Below are positions 24,965 to 36,046 of a stretch of 64,000 nucleotides of DNA, one piece after another. Position numbers and translations under genes: made by a program. The stretch is from assembly GCA_036877525.1 (NCBI GenBank), contig JAZGTH010000072.1, positions 4,744,001-4,808,000 on the forward strand, given 5' to 3'. This DNA is from Chromobotia macracanthus. Lineage: Eukaryota; Chordata; Actinopteri; Cypriniformes; Botiidae. The notes under the pieces are model-generated. The model was not told the DNA's origin and searched no databases. It worked only from the letters and a program-made list of their open reading frames with translations. Every line of letters starts with the position of its first letter. Position 1 is the stretch's first letter.

Positions 24965-25049
24965 AAACGCGTCCGTGTTCTCGGATCTCCATCAGCGCGT
25001 GAATATCAGCCGCTTTCGTCACATACCGGCGGCCTCCGTCAGACTCTCC

Positions 25050-25331
25050 GCGCGCGATTGGCTCCCCGTCCGTCCGTCAGTCCGCGGAGGCGGGACCGCT
25101 CGCGCTCCCGGGAGGCGACAGACGCGCGAGCTGCACTTTTGTACCGCGTCGGAGCGCCGCGCATTTCTCCAGCGCAGTCCGAGCGTCGAGTGCAAACGCG
25201 GGGACGCCAACCGAGGAGAAGTTACCGACGGAGCCCGCGGTACTGATCGCCACTGCGCGCACCCGGATAAGCCCCGCGGTCGGTTCACGGAGACGCAGAA
25301 GAAGCGAGAAGTTGTTCAGACGGGAGGCAAT
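25050..25331 (+). promoter_or_regulatory. Probable TATA-less CpG promoter and 5' UTR of the cadm2-like gene
   Basis: GC-rich sequence just upstream of the exon contains an inverted CCAAT box (ATTGG at 25057-25061), a GC box (GGCGGGAC at 25089-25096) and short CCGT repeats around 25066-25078. No TATA box is seen. From the GC box to the start codon there is no upstream ATG, which fits a leader of about 200 nt that allows initiation at 25332. The transcription start cannot be placed; somewhere between 25100 and 25200 is my estimate. Confidence 0.5.
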
Positions 25332-25392
25332 ATGATGGTGAAGCAGCATCTGCTGTTCACCCTCTACAGCATCTGCGGGATCTTCTGCAAAG
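25332..25392 (+). CDS. cadm2: First coding exon, probable cell adhesion molecule 2 (CADM2/SynCAM2), partial
   Basis: Seen: an ATG at 25332 is the first ATG of the CpG-island leader. The 20 codons that follow give a short hydrophobic signal peptide, and the exon ends with the first base of a glycine codon at 25392 followed by GTACGA, a good phase-1 splice donor. A second ATG at 25335 has A at -3 and G at +4, so either may start translation. Family knowledge: CADM2 is a neuronal immunoglobulin-superfamily adhesion protein with three Ig domains, one membrane span and a short PDZ-binding tail; its first exon encodes mainly the signal peptide. The fish peptide aligns ungapped to the human start as I remember it, sharing M1, K4, Y12-S13, C15-G16 and G21, with conservative changes at L/I positions. 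Inference: cadm2a or cadm2b. The next exon lies beyond the window. Another Ig-family adhesion gene is the main alternative. Confidence 0.62.
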
Positions 25393-25540
25393 GTACGAGC
25401 GCTCAAACTTCACGCAAACCGGTGCCGCCGATTGCGCAAACTGGAGCGTTAGATGCTGGAGCCGCCATGTCCCCGTGTAATAAACATCCGTGTTGTGGGA
25501 TGATGAGGACTTTCATTTGCGTTTTATCTCTAGGGGCCTC

Positions 25541-25572
<32 letters not shown>

Positions 25573-25781
25573 GAGCAGGGACTTGTTCTTGCGCTGACAG
25601 GTTCCCGTTATTCATGAAGGAGTCCGTGCGCGTTTGCCCGGCAGTTATCACGGATAAACCCGCACCGACCGCCGCGCTTTTCTGGATTAGCAGCCGAAAT
25701 GTGTTGCAGATAAAGTGACACCACAGAGATGTTACCGGTGCAGCCTGTCACGTTTGCTCTGATCGTCAACTTTGCGCATTA

Positions 25782-25951
25782 AATGCATGCATTTCCCTCT
25801 CATATGTGGGTTGTGCATATGCATGCATTTCCTCTCGTGTGCTCATATGTGGGTTATGCATATGCATGCATTTCCCTCTCGTGTGCTCATATGTGGGTTA
25901 TGCATATGCATGCATTTCCCTCTCGTGTGCTGTTGTGCATATGCATGCATT
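25782..25951. repeat. Intronic tandem repeat, four units of 35-44 bp built on ATGCAT
   Basis: Units start with TGCATGCATTT at 25784, 25820, 25863 and 25907, and a fifth partial copy begins at 25942. The two inner units are 43 and 44 bp; the outer two lack part of the unit. The unit junctions contain the perfect palindrome ATGCATATGCAT and an inner CATATG E-box-like word. The array lies 390 bases after the splice donor. Confidence 0.85.
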
Positions 25952-26159
25952 AGGGTTTCTGTATTTAGGACCGTGTTTTAAGCATCTCATTATTTCTGGT
26001 TTCTTCCGACGGGCATGTGAATAGTTACAATATAAACTCGCTCGTCACTCATGCACAAGGCTTGCTGTTGCATCAAATCTTTTTCTCTCTCTTTATCCCG
26101 GAGAGTTTGTAGAGATGTTTCAGCTTTCTCCACCATCAGCAGAAGACAAGCTGTCAGTT

Positions 26160-26790
26160 TCATGCAGGTTAACGCGCCCTGCGTTCACCCAAACGTGAAC
26201 GAAAGAGACGCAAACGGGAAATCGGGGTGATCAGAAACGCGCAAACGGGGCTGTCGGTGCCGGTGTTGATCCCCAGCCTCTCCGGCGGGTGACACTGCGC
26301 ACGGGGATCAGCGGGGCAAGGTCAAGCGCTGTGACGGGAATACCTGATGAGCGCGTCGGGGGCGGACGTGCCGTGTTGCTTCTGTGCGCAGTGGGGAGGC
26401 GGTGTTTGCGACAGTGCAACTCTTAGTTTAAGTCGAAGCGCGTATTCGGGTGTTTGTTACGCGTATGAGCCGCCCGTCCCGCCGACGCGAGCTCTTGCGC
26501 TGCAGCCACCGCCCGGTTTCAGTCCGGGACTGTGTGGAGATGAATGCGTCCCCACATTTGCAGCAGATCCGTTTGGCTTTTGACGAAAGTCAGAGAGGTG
26601 GACAATGAATAATGCGAGATAATGAAGCGCATCTCTCAAGACTTCACCTCTCATGAGTCGTCAGCAAGCCAAACCGAAGCGATGTATTGATTTCTCCCAG
26701 GCTTCCCTTCCTCTCCACCCGTATCGCAGCGCCCGGTCGGCTGCGGGGTGTGTGGCGCACGGCAGACGCCCTGTGAGCCCGGGCGGGTCA
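26160..26790. promoter_or_regulatory. Second lobe of the CpG island inside intron 1
   Basis: CpG density rises again after the tandem repeat at 25782-25951, with many ACGC, GGCG and GCGC words. The interval includes a nuclear-receptor-like half site (CAAGGTCA near 26318). It probably extends the promoter island or acts as an intronic enhancer. ORFs across it on both strands are GC-driven, show no recognisable domain, and are not called. Confidence 0.5.
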
Positions 26791-28468
26791 GAAGGCTTCT
26801 GGTGGCCTTGTGTGTTCTTCAGTTAGTAATCAATACATCTGATCATTTGTGAATGGATTAGAGCAGCTGAAGTGGGTCACAGTTTACCCACAAACCCCTT
26901 TGTTTGGGTGAATTGTTGACGCATCTTCTGAAATGTTGGTTTTGTTAATGGTGAAATGATTCTGAACATGATGCTGTTTTAAACAGAGTTTGCCTCGTTC
27001 TCATAATTCATTTACATGTAGTCACCATCTCATGCATTCAAGGGCAACATGGAGTATTTGTACTTTTTTAAAAATGAATCTGGAACACGGCAGGGATGCT
27101 GTATTTACATAAGAACTGTAAGTTCATATAAATTCATATAAAACGTGTTTAAACGTGGTGAAATGTTTAAAAGGGATTCGGCTCTGTTCATCGGTCCGGT
27201 CCAGCTCTTATGTGCTGGTCATTGATTGATCGTAAATTCATGCCAGCCTTCCTCGGTGAAGTTAAACGTCTGAAACTCGAGTGTGACACATCCGTCCGGA
27301 GGGAACACTGCATGCTGCCAGCAGCTGGGGGTGAACGGTGGTTATGCAAAAGCCATGACAGCCCCTCCCTACATGTGGAGGAGCTTCCAGCGTGTGTGAC
27401 GGCTGGCTTCTTTCTCACAGACAACAGACCAGAGTAGGATGTCTGTGGTGGTCCTGCTTCGCAGAAGATGTATGCCTTTCTGCTCGGTTCTGTTTGCTGC
27501 TTGTGAACACGGTATCTTTCCTCCTCTTTCTCTCTTTCTTGGCTCTCTGGCATTTCTGCAGTCTTGCTCTCTGAAACCCTGCCCGAATCTCCTCAGCTCC
27601 TTATGCAAAGCGTACCCAAATTCAGAAGCCAGCATATAAAAACGCTGGCTTACAAAAACAGAAAATAACGATTTCAGGAATGGCGCACCGACAGAGACAT
27701 TATGACTCAAAATGCTGCTTTCATGAACACGCCAAAGAGTTGGAAATGTTCTGCCATGAGTGGACCACTGTGCATTGAGAACTGAAGTCTCTGGCCCCCT
27801 GCCTCCCAGTCAGCTTATCCCTGTAGAGTGACTCCAAACTGGGCCGTGCCCTTCCTGGAACCAGGCCTTTTATGGAAGTGGCGTGGGAAAGCTCTCCTTT
27901 AGGAGCTGGAAAGAGTTTGTGTGCCGATGTGCTTGTGTTGAGGGAGGGGTGGGGGGGATGTTAATGGCCTTTTCTTCATCCCCTCTCTGTTGTCTTTGTC
28001 AGTCGTGGAGCGTGAAAAGCATCTTTGCAGGTGAGCGGCAGCGCAGGCAAATGTGCTCAGACAGGTGGGAAATAGAATCGGACGTGCGCTGCCATTTCTG
28101 CTGACTAGAATAAGCATTTGTTTGGCATTAATTTAGCAGGAGAACAACACAGACTGTGCTAGCCTGTTTTTGGGCTGCGGCTCTGGGCTCTTCCCATGTC
28201 ACATCCTGTCATGTGCGTGTGGTATTTTCAGTCCAAGTCTCTTTCTCTGGTTTCTTTAGAGCTCAGAGAGGCCGAGTGTGTGGCTCTTTCTCACTGTACG
28301 TGTGTATGTGGTTGTTTGTTTGGCTGGCTGTTTGAGGATTGATTGATGGAGAACAGGATTAGATGTGAATATCCTCCTTCTCTTTGTTTACATCCTCTTG
28401 TAAAAGTTCCTAAACAGAGAACCCAAGATATTTGTGTTTTCTCGCTCTCGATTTCACCTTATTTTACA
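26791..28468. other. Intronic, no feature recognised
   Basis: Several overlapping ORFs of 60-121 codons around 27190-27710 on both strands show no domain and no consistent coding frame, so none is called. Confidence 0.4.
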
Positions 28469-28474
28469 CTCTCC

Positions 28475-28532
<58 letters not shown>

Positions 28533-28548
28533 CTCTTCTCTCTCTCTC
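28469..28548. repeat. (CT)n microsatellite
   Basis: Long CT run with CCCT interruptions on the left and GTGT/TTCT interruptions on the right. Confidence 0.95.
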
Positions 28549-30048
28549 TGTATCTTACCCTCTCTACAAGTAGCTAGGCCCTCGAACATTTCTCCCAGAC
28601 TCAGATGAGTGTGGAATGAAGTCGAGCTGTAATCCTGAGGGATCTCCCCTGATCAAAGGGCCCCTTTTGTTCTTCCAGGTGTTTGAAAAAGTTAAAACAA
28701 AAAGTGGGCGGAACTGTCAAGCGTTCCGCAGTGAAGCTGCTGCCTGGCGTAGCACTTCCTGTCTTCCCAAAAGACCCCTGGAAAGATGATGCCCATGTGC
28801 AGTGATTTTAGGATTAAGTTTCAAAACACAAACTTGTCCCCGAATAATTGAAGAAAGTTGTACAACCAGTCTCAGTTACCAACTCTTTTGATATATAAAC
28901 ATCCTTGTTTTGGCTGCTGTGGGTTCCAGAACCGGAGCTGAGAACCTCTGATGTAGATGGTGCAGTTAACAGTTTGGACCGCAAATTTGTGCACATGCCT
29001 TTAATAAAAGCACACTTACAGTAGGTGACCTTCGTATTAATGATTCCAGATGAATCTCATTGGTAATTGACTGACAGGTTTTATAATGGCTTTTCTCAGG
29101 GTTCTTCTATCCGATTAGCCTTTGTGTTGGCTAATGTGAATGATTTTCTTAAGCTCACAGTATGTCTGGTAATCTCACTGCAGCATATGCAAAGAGACAC
29201 AGGAGGAAATTCTCTGTGGAATTAGCACCAGATTAAGAGATAATTTACCATATATTAAAAAAATAAAGCAGGTTCAGGCCTGACACACATGATGTTGAAT
29301 CATTTATACTGGTAGAAATCATTTGTGTTAGGAGAAGCTTCATTTAGGAGAAGCTAACTTACCTGACTATAAGGTTTTAAAGCACAAACACAACCAGAAG
29401 TGAAAACAAACAGCACTGGACCTGAAAGAGAACAGAAAGCTGTCTCTTCTCGGTTGTCATTGTGGCCTCTCTTTCTTACACAGATTTTAGAGAAAATAAG
29501 CTACTCTCTCCTGCAAATAATCCGAGGGTTTTGCCAGAGTGTAACATAATCTTTCACAGGAGACGACATCTGCTCTGGGCTTGCTTACCGATTGGGTGAT
29601 CAATCACCTTTATTGACAAATGTAGATGAGAGAGTTTGTTGAGTAAAATTGTATTTCTGCACACATGCATGTGGTTTGGACTGTTGCATTTGTAGGTTTC
29701 ACAATGACAGTGTCTGGTTTGAGATCTGGGGATGCTTGGCAACAAACACCAGCTTAGTGGAGAGGAAATGCATGTCAGAGCAGGATTGGCGAGATCAGAA
29801 ATCGACAGAATGTTTCAACCAAATATGTATTCATCCAAATCCTCACACACTGGTTTGTTGGAGGGTCTTTAGATAATGTCTGCAGTTGGTTTTCACAGGG
29901 CCTTTTTCACAAGCTTCAAACGGTTAACTGTTTTACATCCAAGTGAATGTTTGTAAGGCCATCTTCATCTCTGTTCTGTCCAGTGCCGACCAACCTTCCA
30001 TCATATCGATTTAGTTCATGGCATCGTTTTTGAAAGCTGTCTATTTTT
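28549..30048. other. Intronic, no feature recognised
   Basis: A near duplication, TTAGGAGAAGCTTCA / TTAGGAGAAGCTAACT, lies at 29329-29359. Nothing else. Confidence 0.4.
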
Positions 30049-30180
30049 TCTGTAACATTTTTAAAATGTAAAATGATATATCATGTTAAAAACATTGTAC
30101 TAACATTACTGCAAAAACATTTTTTGATAACTTTGAGAGAACTTTTAGAGAGTGTTGTGAGCGTTCCCTGTTAGCTGGCT
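30049..30180 (-). mobile_element. CCCAGCTAACA MITE, truncated
   Basis: Reverse-orientation copy. It retains the GATAACTTTGAGAGAACTT block and the outer end GCGTTCCCTGTTAGCTGGCT. Confidence 0.75.
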
Positions 30181-30895
30181 AGTTTACGAGGACGTGTTTG
30201 GATAGTGTTTCAGCAGATAGTGTTTACAGTCAGTGTGAATATTAGAATCTCTGCAGTGTACTGTATGCATCTCTCTCATTGTCTGCTGCTGGAGATGTGT
30301 GACCATCTGCCTCCTGTGAGACAGAAATCAACACCTGCAGATACAGTAAACAATCAATTAATCAGTAGCTCAGGACAATATGCACCTGCCAAAGTGTTCG
30401 TGCACACACACACGCCGTCCTCCTCTTTTTCACAGTCAGTAACAGTCTCCCAGCCCTTCCTCAGCCAACTGCATCCCTGCACTCCTTCACATTTACATAT
30501 GAGTGCATTTGTTTGATTCACAGCGGGGACGTTTCTGTAAACGCGTCTGTTTTCCAGTTTCAGTATTGCGTTTAATTGGCCATACATTGAGTGATTGGCG
30601 TTTGCGGTTGCAACCGGTGTAACGTCAGTCAGTCTGATTAACCTGTACAGCAAACAGGCTGTTAGCGCTTCTGTTTCATCACAGGTGCTGTGCTCAGTGT
30701 CGCAAGTATTGCAGGAAATTTAAAAAGAAGGACGTGTTCACGTAACGATTACAGAGCTTGCTATTAAAAAAGATTTTTAAAGACAAGGTGAGTTGTGCTT
30801 GCTTGGAAAAAATGTATTGCCATGATGCAGAACATGACGTGGGTTTTTGCCAGAGCATTGCTGTGTGGGTAATACAGTATGTGGAGTGTTTTTGG

Positions 30896-30930
30896 TCTGT
30901 TGCTAGGTGGTTGCTAGGGTGTTTTGTGTG
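30896..30930. repeat. TTGCTAGG-type short repeat
   Basis: TTGCTAGGTGGTTGCTAGGG, a recurring cyprinid motif also seen at 56178 and, inverted, at 59090. Confidence 0.6.
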
Positions 30931-31694
30931 TTGATATGTACAGGAGTTTCAGAAGTTTAATTTTTGGGTTTAGGTTTTTCTGGATTAATCACATCTCTGT
31001 CAGCAAACACAACCGTGCAGCCAGGCAGTGATACAGAATGCGGCTGTTCTCATATCAGCTGGCCCTGCCGGCCTGCTCAGAGAAGGTCAGCGTTCCTCTG
31101 TAGTGCATTAGACACGCAGCCTTTGTGTCTTGGCATGTGTAGGAGGAAGGTTACTATGTTTCACCTTCTGCAGAGTTACTGATACAACTCAGATAACAGA
31201 TAAACAGGAAGTGGAGAGCTCCTATTCTCTGCACTTTCTGTATGTCTGTGCTCTCTGATTTCTTTCAGTGCCATTTCAGAAGCAGCTTAGCCTGGGTCAC
31301 AGGTCTCTGGTGCCTCCGCTTTTTACCATATAAATTCCAAGGTTAAAAGTCATTGCTTTTGTGCGGTTTTAAGACAAGACCATTATGCATATTAACTTAA
31401 ATAACTTGAAAATAATTGACACACATCCCTGCAGCTGCCGTGATCTCGTAGTGCCTCCCACGTCTGTATATTGTGTTTCAGAAGATCAGCCCACCCGTTT
31501 CACTGAAAACATACATCCAGATATAATGACATCCTAACCAGAGCGTTTCAGCCCCCTGCAGAGGAGACACAGCTATCACATCTTTGAGCTGCTCTTCAGC
31601 TGTCACAAACGTCCTGCTTCCTGTTGAATTTTGATTTGTTTGCCGAACCGCACAGAACATAAGAGGACAGATCTGGTCTATACCAGCAAATCCT
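30931..31694. other. Intronic, no feature recognised
   Basis: No convincing ORF or repeat. Confidence 0.35.
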
Positions 31695-31902
31695 CAGCTA
31701 ACAGAGAACTTTCCCAGAGCATTGGCTAATGTTCTCTAAAAGTTCTCAAGTTATTAAAACATCCTTGCCGTAACACACTTTTTTAACGTTATATAGCAAA
31801 GACGTTATTCCTAAATTGTTAGTGGAACATTCCTAGAACATTTAGCACATGTTACTTAATGGAAACATTAGGGGAATGTTTTTACAACCTAAAATGGCTG
31901 GG
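31695..31902 (+). mobile_element. CCCAGCTAACA MITE, short complete copy
   Basis: Starts CAGCTAACAGAGAACTTTCC and ends TTACAACCTAAAATGGCTGG. About 208 bp, shorter than the 290-325-bp copies through internal loss. Confidence 0.8.
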
Positions 31903-32780
31903 TCCACATGAAGAGGATTTTATATGATTAAGAATTGTCATAATTCAGCCACAGGATCTTCTATCATATAACACATATAATCTGAAATAAACTGTATTAC
32001 ATGTTTCCAGTATTCATGCTTGTTGGCTGCATTGTGATGCATTTAGTCTGACTAAATTTGTGTGTTCGTAGAGAAATGAACAGGTCATGAAATGCTGTGG
32101 GCAGAGTCTGCTGGGTAGAGATTATATAGAATATTGTTGTTAATATTTGTTAATATTTGTTGGGTTGTTAATATTTCTAGTTGGCTGGCTGACATCTGTG
32201 GACTGTGGACCCAACCTACACTTCCTGTTTCTCTTTTCCGACAAACCAAGTGTTAGCTTTGTCATTTGTTAGTGTCATCATCAGGCCATTGAGTGTAAAT
32301 GCATTGTATTGTGTTTGGTGGGATAAATGGAGCTCTTTCAGAGATTTTCTTAACAGTTCTCAGCATGCATGTTGTTATGTTTGCAGATCAAGGCTTGTTT
32401 TACGAATGATTGTATGTTAAATTGGACGCAGTTTGGGTTGCATCAGTGGGCTTGTATAAACTGATGCTGTGGTTTCACACCCAACTGCAGCTATGCACAC
32501 AGAGTATAAAATGTGACTCTAGGTCACATTTCTCTTTAAACTGTATTAAGCAGGATTGTCTTTATAGAGAAGCCTTTGTTATGTGCTACTAAAAATAGAA
32601 ACATTTGGCCAGACGCTTGACACGCACAAACCAGACCAAACTCTACGATCACTGTCTGTGCAAACAAATACACCATAAGCTCAGCTAATCCAAGGTTCTG
32701 CGATGACCTTTCACCATCTGCTGCTACGCTCTCATACCCCAGTTCAAGAGCTGAGTGTGTTTGTACAGTCACAGTGTGAA
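31903..32780. other. Intronic, no feature recognised
   Basis: A short direct repeat of TTAATATTTGTT(G) lies at 32139-32165. Nothing else. Confidence 0.35.
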
Positions 32781-33071
32781 CCCAGCTGACAGGGAACGTT
32801 TTCAGAACATTGGCTAACGTTCTCTCAAAGTTTTGCCCAGTTATGAAAAACATTAAAATTGTTTTTGTTTTAACATCACATATCTTATATCAAAATTGTT
32901 ATTATGTTGTTAGTGGAATGTTTTAAAAATTTTACAGAATTAAAACAGGTTTGTATAAAAAATTTTAACCAAGCAGTAACGTTAAGCAAAGTATAAAAAC
33001 ATTTTGAACGTTCATAGGAAGTAATGTGAAAGTTAGGGAAATGTTCTTACAACCTAAAATTGTTAGATGGG
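32781..33071 (+). mobile_element. CCCAGCTAACA MITE, complete
   Basis: 291 bp. Starts CCCAGCTGACAGGGAACGTT and ends AACCTAAAATTGTTAGATGGG, the best-preserved pair of ends in the window. No ORF. Confidence 0.85.
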
Positions 33072-34112
33072 TATTTTCTGTGGTAAGGTTAGTTTCTTAA
33101 TGATTTAGAATGAGTAGCCTGACAAAAGCCCAGATATTTTAAGAGGAATATTTTCTTACACAGAATGCAGGTCTTCTGAGGGGAAGTGTAACTGAGGCTC
33201 TGTCCCTCTGCGGGACGCCGGGGCATCTCAGTAATTGCCTGTTTTCAGAGGGCACAAGAGTTCTTAACGCTCCACCGTTCTTAATGCCTCCTCCCTCTAA
33301 TGAGTAAAGATAAGACAAGCTGATGGATCTCGTGAGGTTTGGAAGCGGCTGGTCTGAGACCGCAGCAGCTCACGTCCTGCCTGCCTCTCTTATGGATGCT
33401 TTGAACACAAGTCAGCAAACAAGAGTGTTAGTTCTCATCTCTTTCAGCTGCCTCAGAGATAAGAGAAGCCCTCCGGTCGGGTCTCACCCAAAACTCCACC
33501 TATTTAATCCTCCACATTATTCACCAGCTTTGGATTAATCCTGATAGATTGTAAAATTGCTCACTTTGCATGTGTTAGACTCGTTTTCTGGGTATGGCTA
33601 GGATTACAATACATTATTTTTAAACGTTGTAAATGCCCCTTGTGCGTTCTAATTTTACTGTTTATTATTTTGTAATTTCAATTGCAAAATTCTGAACATA
33701 ATTTGTTCTCGCCAACTCTAATGCTGGCAAAAAAAGCAGCACTGCGTAAGCACGTGCAAAGAAAAACTCTACTGCAAATCAGACGAGGAGTTTTACAGTG
33801 GTTTGCATTTTCAAAATGGAATTAGACAGTGGAGGATGAGCGAGAGAGAGGGAGGGAAAACTGCAGGCTTTTGTACCAAGCCGATAATGTTGGTTTCAAT
33901 TCTCTTGTATTGTCTTCCTCCCCGCTTTGCATGGATCAGAGAGACAGGCCCGGGTCCATGGCTGTTTGAAACAAATGAAACTCGTCTCCCTCATCGAGTT
34001 GAGACGCAGCATCGAGTTGCTCATTGCAGTCGTGCTTTTTCAGTGGCTGCCTCAGTCCCCGTCTGTGCAGACACAGAAATAAAGGTGTTGCGGGAAAGAT
34101 TGAACGTTTGTT
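33072..34112. other. Intronic, no feature recognised
   Basis: The 149-codon + strand ORF at 33803-34252 has no domain and overlaps the hairpin at 34113; not called. Confidence 0.35.
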
Positions 34113-34181
34113 TGTTTCGTCTTCAGCGATGGTCCCGGGGGCCGCTCTGTGGTCCCCAGGGCCATCGCTGGAGACAAAACA
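34113..34181 (+). ncRNA. Pre-miRNA-like hairpin, unassigned
   Basis: Seen: two 31-nt arms (34113-34143 and 34151-34181) separated by a 7-nt loop (GCTCTGT). Pairing is 26 Watson-Crick and 3 G-U pairs with 2 isolated mismatches. The CAGCGATGG core of the left arm pairs with CCATCGCTG of the right. Overall size (69 nt) and loop fit a Drosha/Dicer precursor, and intronic placement is common for miRNAs. I do not recognise a known miRNA seed. It could instead be a chance or foldback palindrome, and the opposite strand can form a similar hairpin, so the strand is uncertain. Confidence 0.35.
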
Positions 34182-35281
34182 TCCCACAAATGAAAGCTGT
34201 CGTCTTCGTGTGGGCAGCACTGGCAGTTTTCAGACCCCAGGCCGCATTGTGATGAATTTGGAGGGGGTGGTGTGTGTGTGTCTGTGCAAGATTTGTGTTT
34301 GCAAGCAATAAAGCATAAATTTGAGACGTCTCGTTTGACGGTCTGCCTGCGTTATGTGCAACAAAAGCGGACAATTGTCTCTGAACTTAAAATAGGCCAC
34401 TTTGATTTCAGTGTTTCCTAATTTGGAGACTTGAAATTTGATGCAATCATTGCCTGTGTTCTGTTGTGCCAGTTTTAGGACTTTTACAGGTATGTTTTGA
34501 AATCTCTGCTGTCATCTGATTGACAGACTCTTATGTCTTACAAGAGTCATAATATATTCAGAAATTTCATCAAGTGCGGTTGATTGCCAGGGAACAGTGT
34601 TTGAATAATGCAGGACGAGAGCGTGTTATTTTTAGTTAAAAGCAAAGCTTCAGAGCTCTTTTCCAAAACTCTTATGGCACACGAAAAGACAGAGGGACAT
34701 TTGCTACCCTCATAGCCCTCATATCAAATCACTTAATTAACAACATATAAATTGCTAGAAATAAATAATGCAGAAATATGTAAGGACACGATTGCTGCAT
34801 TTATAAAAATAAATAAACAGGGAAAATTTTGTTAGCCAAAGCCTAATTCTTGCTCAGTGCTTTTTAACAGAATTCTCAGTTAATCCAGACCAGATTTTGT
34901 GTCTGCAGGTTCTGCTTTGTAATGAAACCCCAGTACCCAAGCAGAACAGATCTTTTTATAAGCTGCAGATTGCTTGTTTTTTTATTTCTCATGTTTTGTA
35001 ACAGAATGTTCTCTCCCTCCAGCTTTTCAGATGCTGAGATCAGTAACTGAGCCTCTGAGATGCTGCGAGTGAGAGAATATCACACGGGAGAACTGAGATC
35101 CAGAGAAGGAAAGTGTTGCTCCTAGGTGACTTTTCAGCTAGACAGATTAGAAGGGTCAAATTAATGCTCTCTGTATCCGCCCCTGAAGAGCGACTAGTGT
35201 CCTTTCTATTAGTGACGGAAACACACTCAATAAGAAGTCACATGTATTTGCTGCACCCTTGATACCAGGGCCCAGTGTGGG
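34182..35281. other. Intronic, no feature recognised
   Basis: No gene or repeat supported. Confidence 0.35.
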
Positions 35282-35587
35282 CCCAGCTAACAATTTTAGG
35301 TTGTAAAATGTTTCCCTAACATTTCCGTTAAATAACAAAAACGTTAAAAATGTTACTTTGAATGTTCCAGGAACGTTTAAAACGTCCAGTTCTTTTAGAT
35401 GTTGTATTAACAGTATTCTGTAACATTTTTAAAATGTTCCACTAACAAAATAAGGATAATATTTTTGATGTATTTTAAAATATAATGATAAAAAAATTCT
35501 ACTAACGCAAGAACATTTCTGATAACTTTCAGAGAACTTTTACATAATGATTGCCAGCATTCTGAGAATGTTACATGTTAGCCAGGG
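35282..35587 (-). mobile_element. CCCAGCTAACA MITE, complete, inverted
   Basis: Starts CCCAGCTAACAATTTTAGG and ends GAGAATGTTACATGTTAGCC. About 306 bp. It has the family's AACATTTTTAAAATG and AACTTTCAGAGAACTTTTA blocks. Confidence 0.85.
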
Positions 35588-35920
35588 TCACAGACAGCGA
35601 TGCTGGATGTAATGAAGGTCAGGGATTGTGCATCTTTCAGAGGTGAGTGGAACTGAGATGGACAGCGAGTGTTTTGTTAGCATCTCTTCTTTACTTTGAG
35701 CAGCAACATGGATGCCTGTAAACCTGCATCAACAGCAGGTCATCTGAGATTTAGCTGAAGGCCGGGAAGATGTTGAAGGAGCCGAGTGCTACACACTTAC
35801 TGATTGCTGAGAGCATAATCACATTAGCCAAAATATTAAATAAACACACACAAAGAGGCAGGAGATATGTAGTGCTGTAAGAATGATGCTGGTGTGAATG
35901 TTTGGTAAACTGTCTGTTTC

Positions 35921-36046
35921 ACAAAAGGTTCTTTGTAGTAGAAGAAGGTCTTTTAGACTATAAAAGGTAAGAAATGGTTCTTTTAAGAACCTTCAACTAA
36001 ATAGTTCTTTGGGGAACCAAAAATGTTTCTTCTTTGGCATCAGGAG
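35921..36046. mobile_element. Fragment of the AAAGGTTCTTT MITE family
   Basis: ACAAAAGGTTCTTTGTAGTA, AAAGGTAAGAAATGGTTCTT and GAACCTTCAACTAAATAG match the interior of the complete copy at 38250-38478. Confidence 0.65.

Larger units (their letters stand above)
24966..25720. promoter_or_regulatory. CpG island over the first exon
   Basis: Composition changes abruptly at 24966, from pure TG repeat to sequence dense in CpG (many CGCG, CCGCGG and GCGC words) in an otherwise CpG-poor window. The island covers the presumed promoter, 5' UTR, exon 1 and the first 330 bases of intron 1. A short GA repeat (about 25544-25576) lies inside it. This is typical of a vertebrate CpG-island promoter. Confidence 0.75.

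Noticed and set aside
24894..25718. 274-codon ORF running from the TG repeat through exon 1
   Set aside because: It starts inside a microsatellite and reads through the splice donor at 25393. It does share the frame of the exon 1 peptide, but the sequence before 25332 is 5' UTR-like.
33803..34252. 149-codon + strand ORF
   Set aside because: No domain, overlaps the hairpin at 34113, and the opposite strand is equally open.
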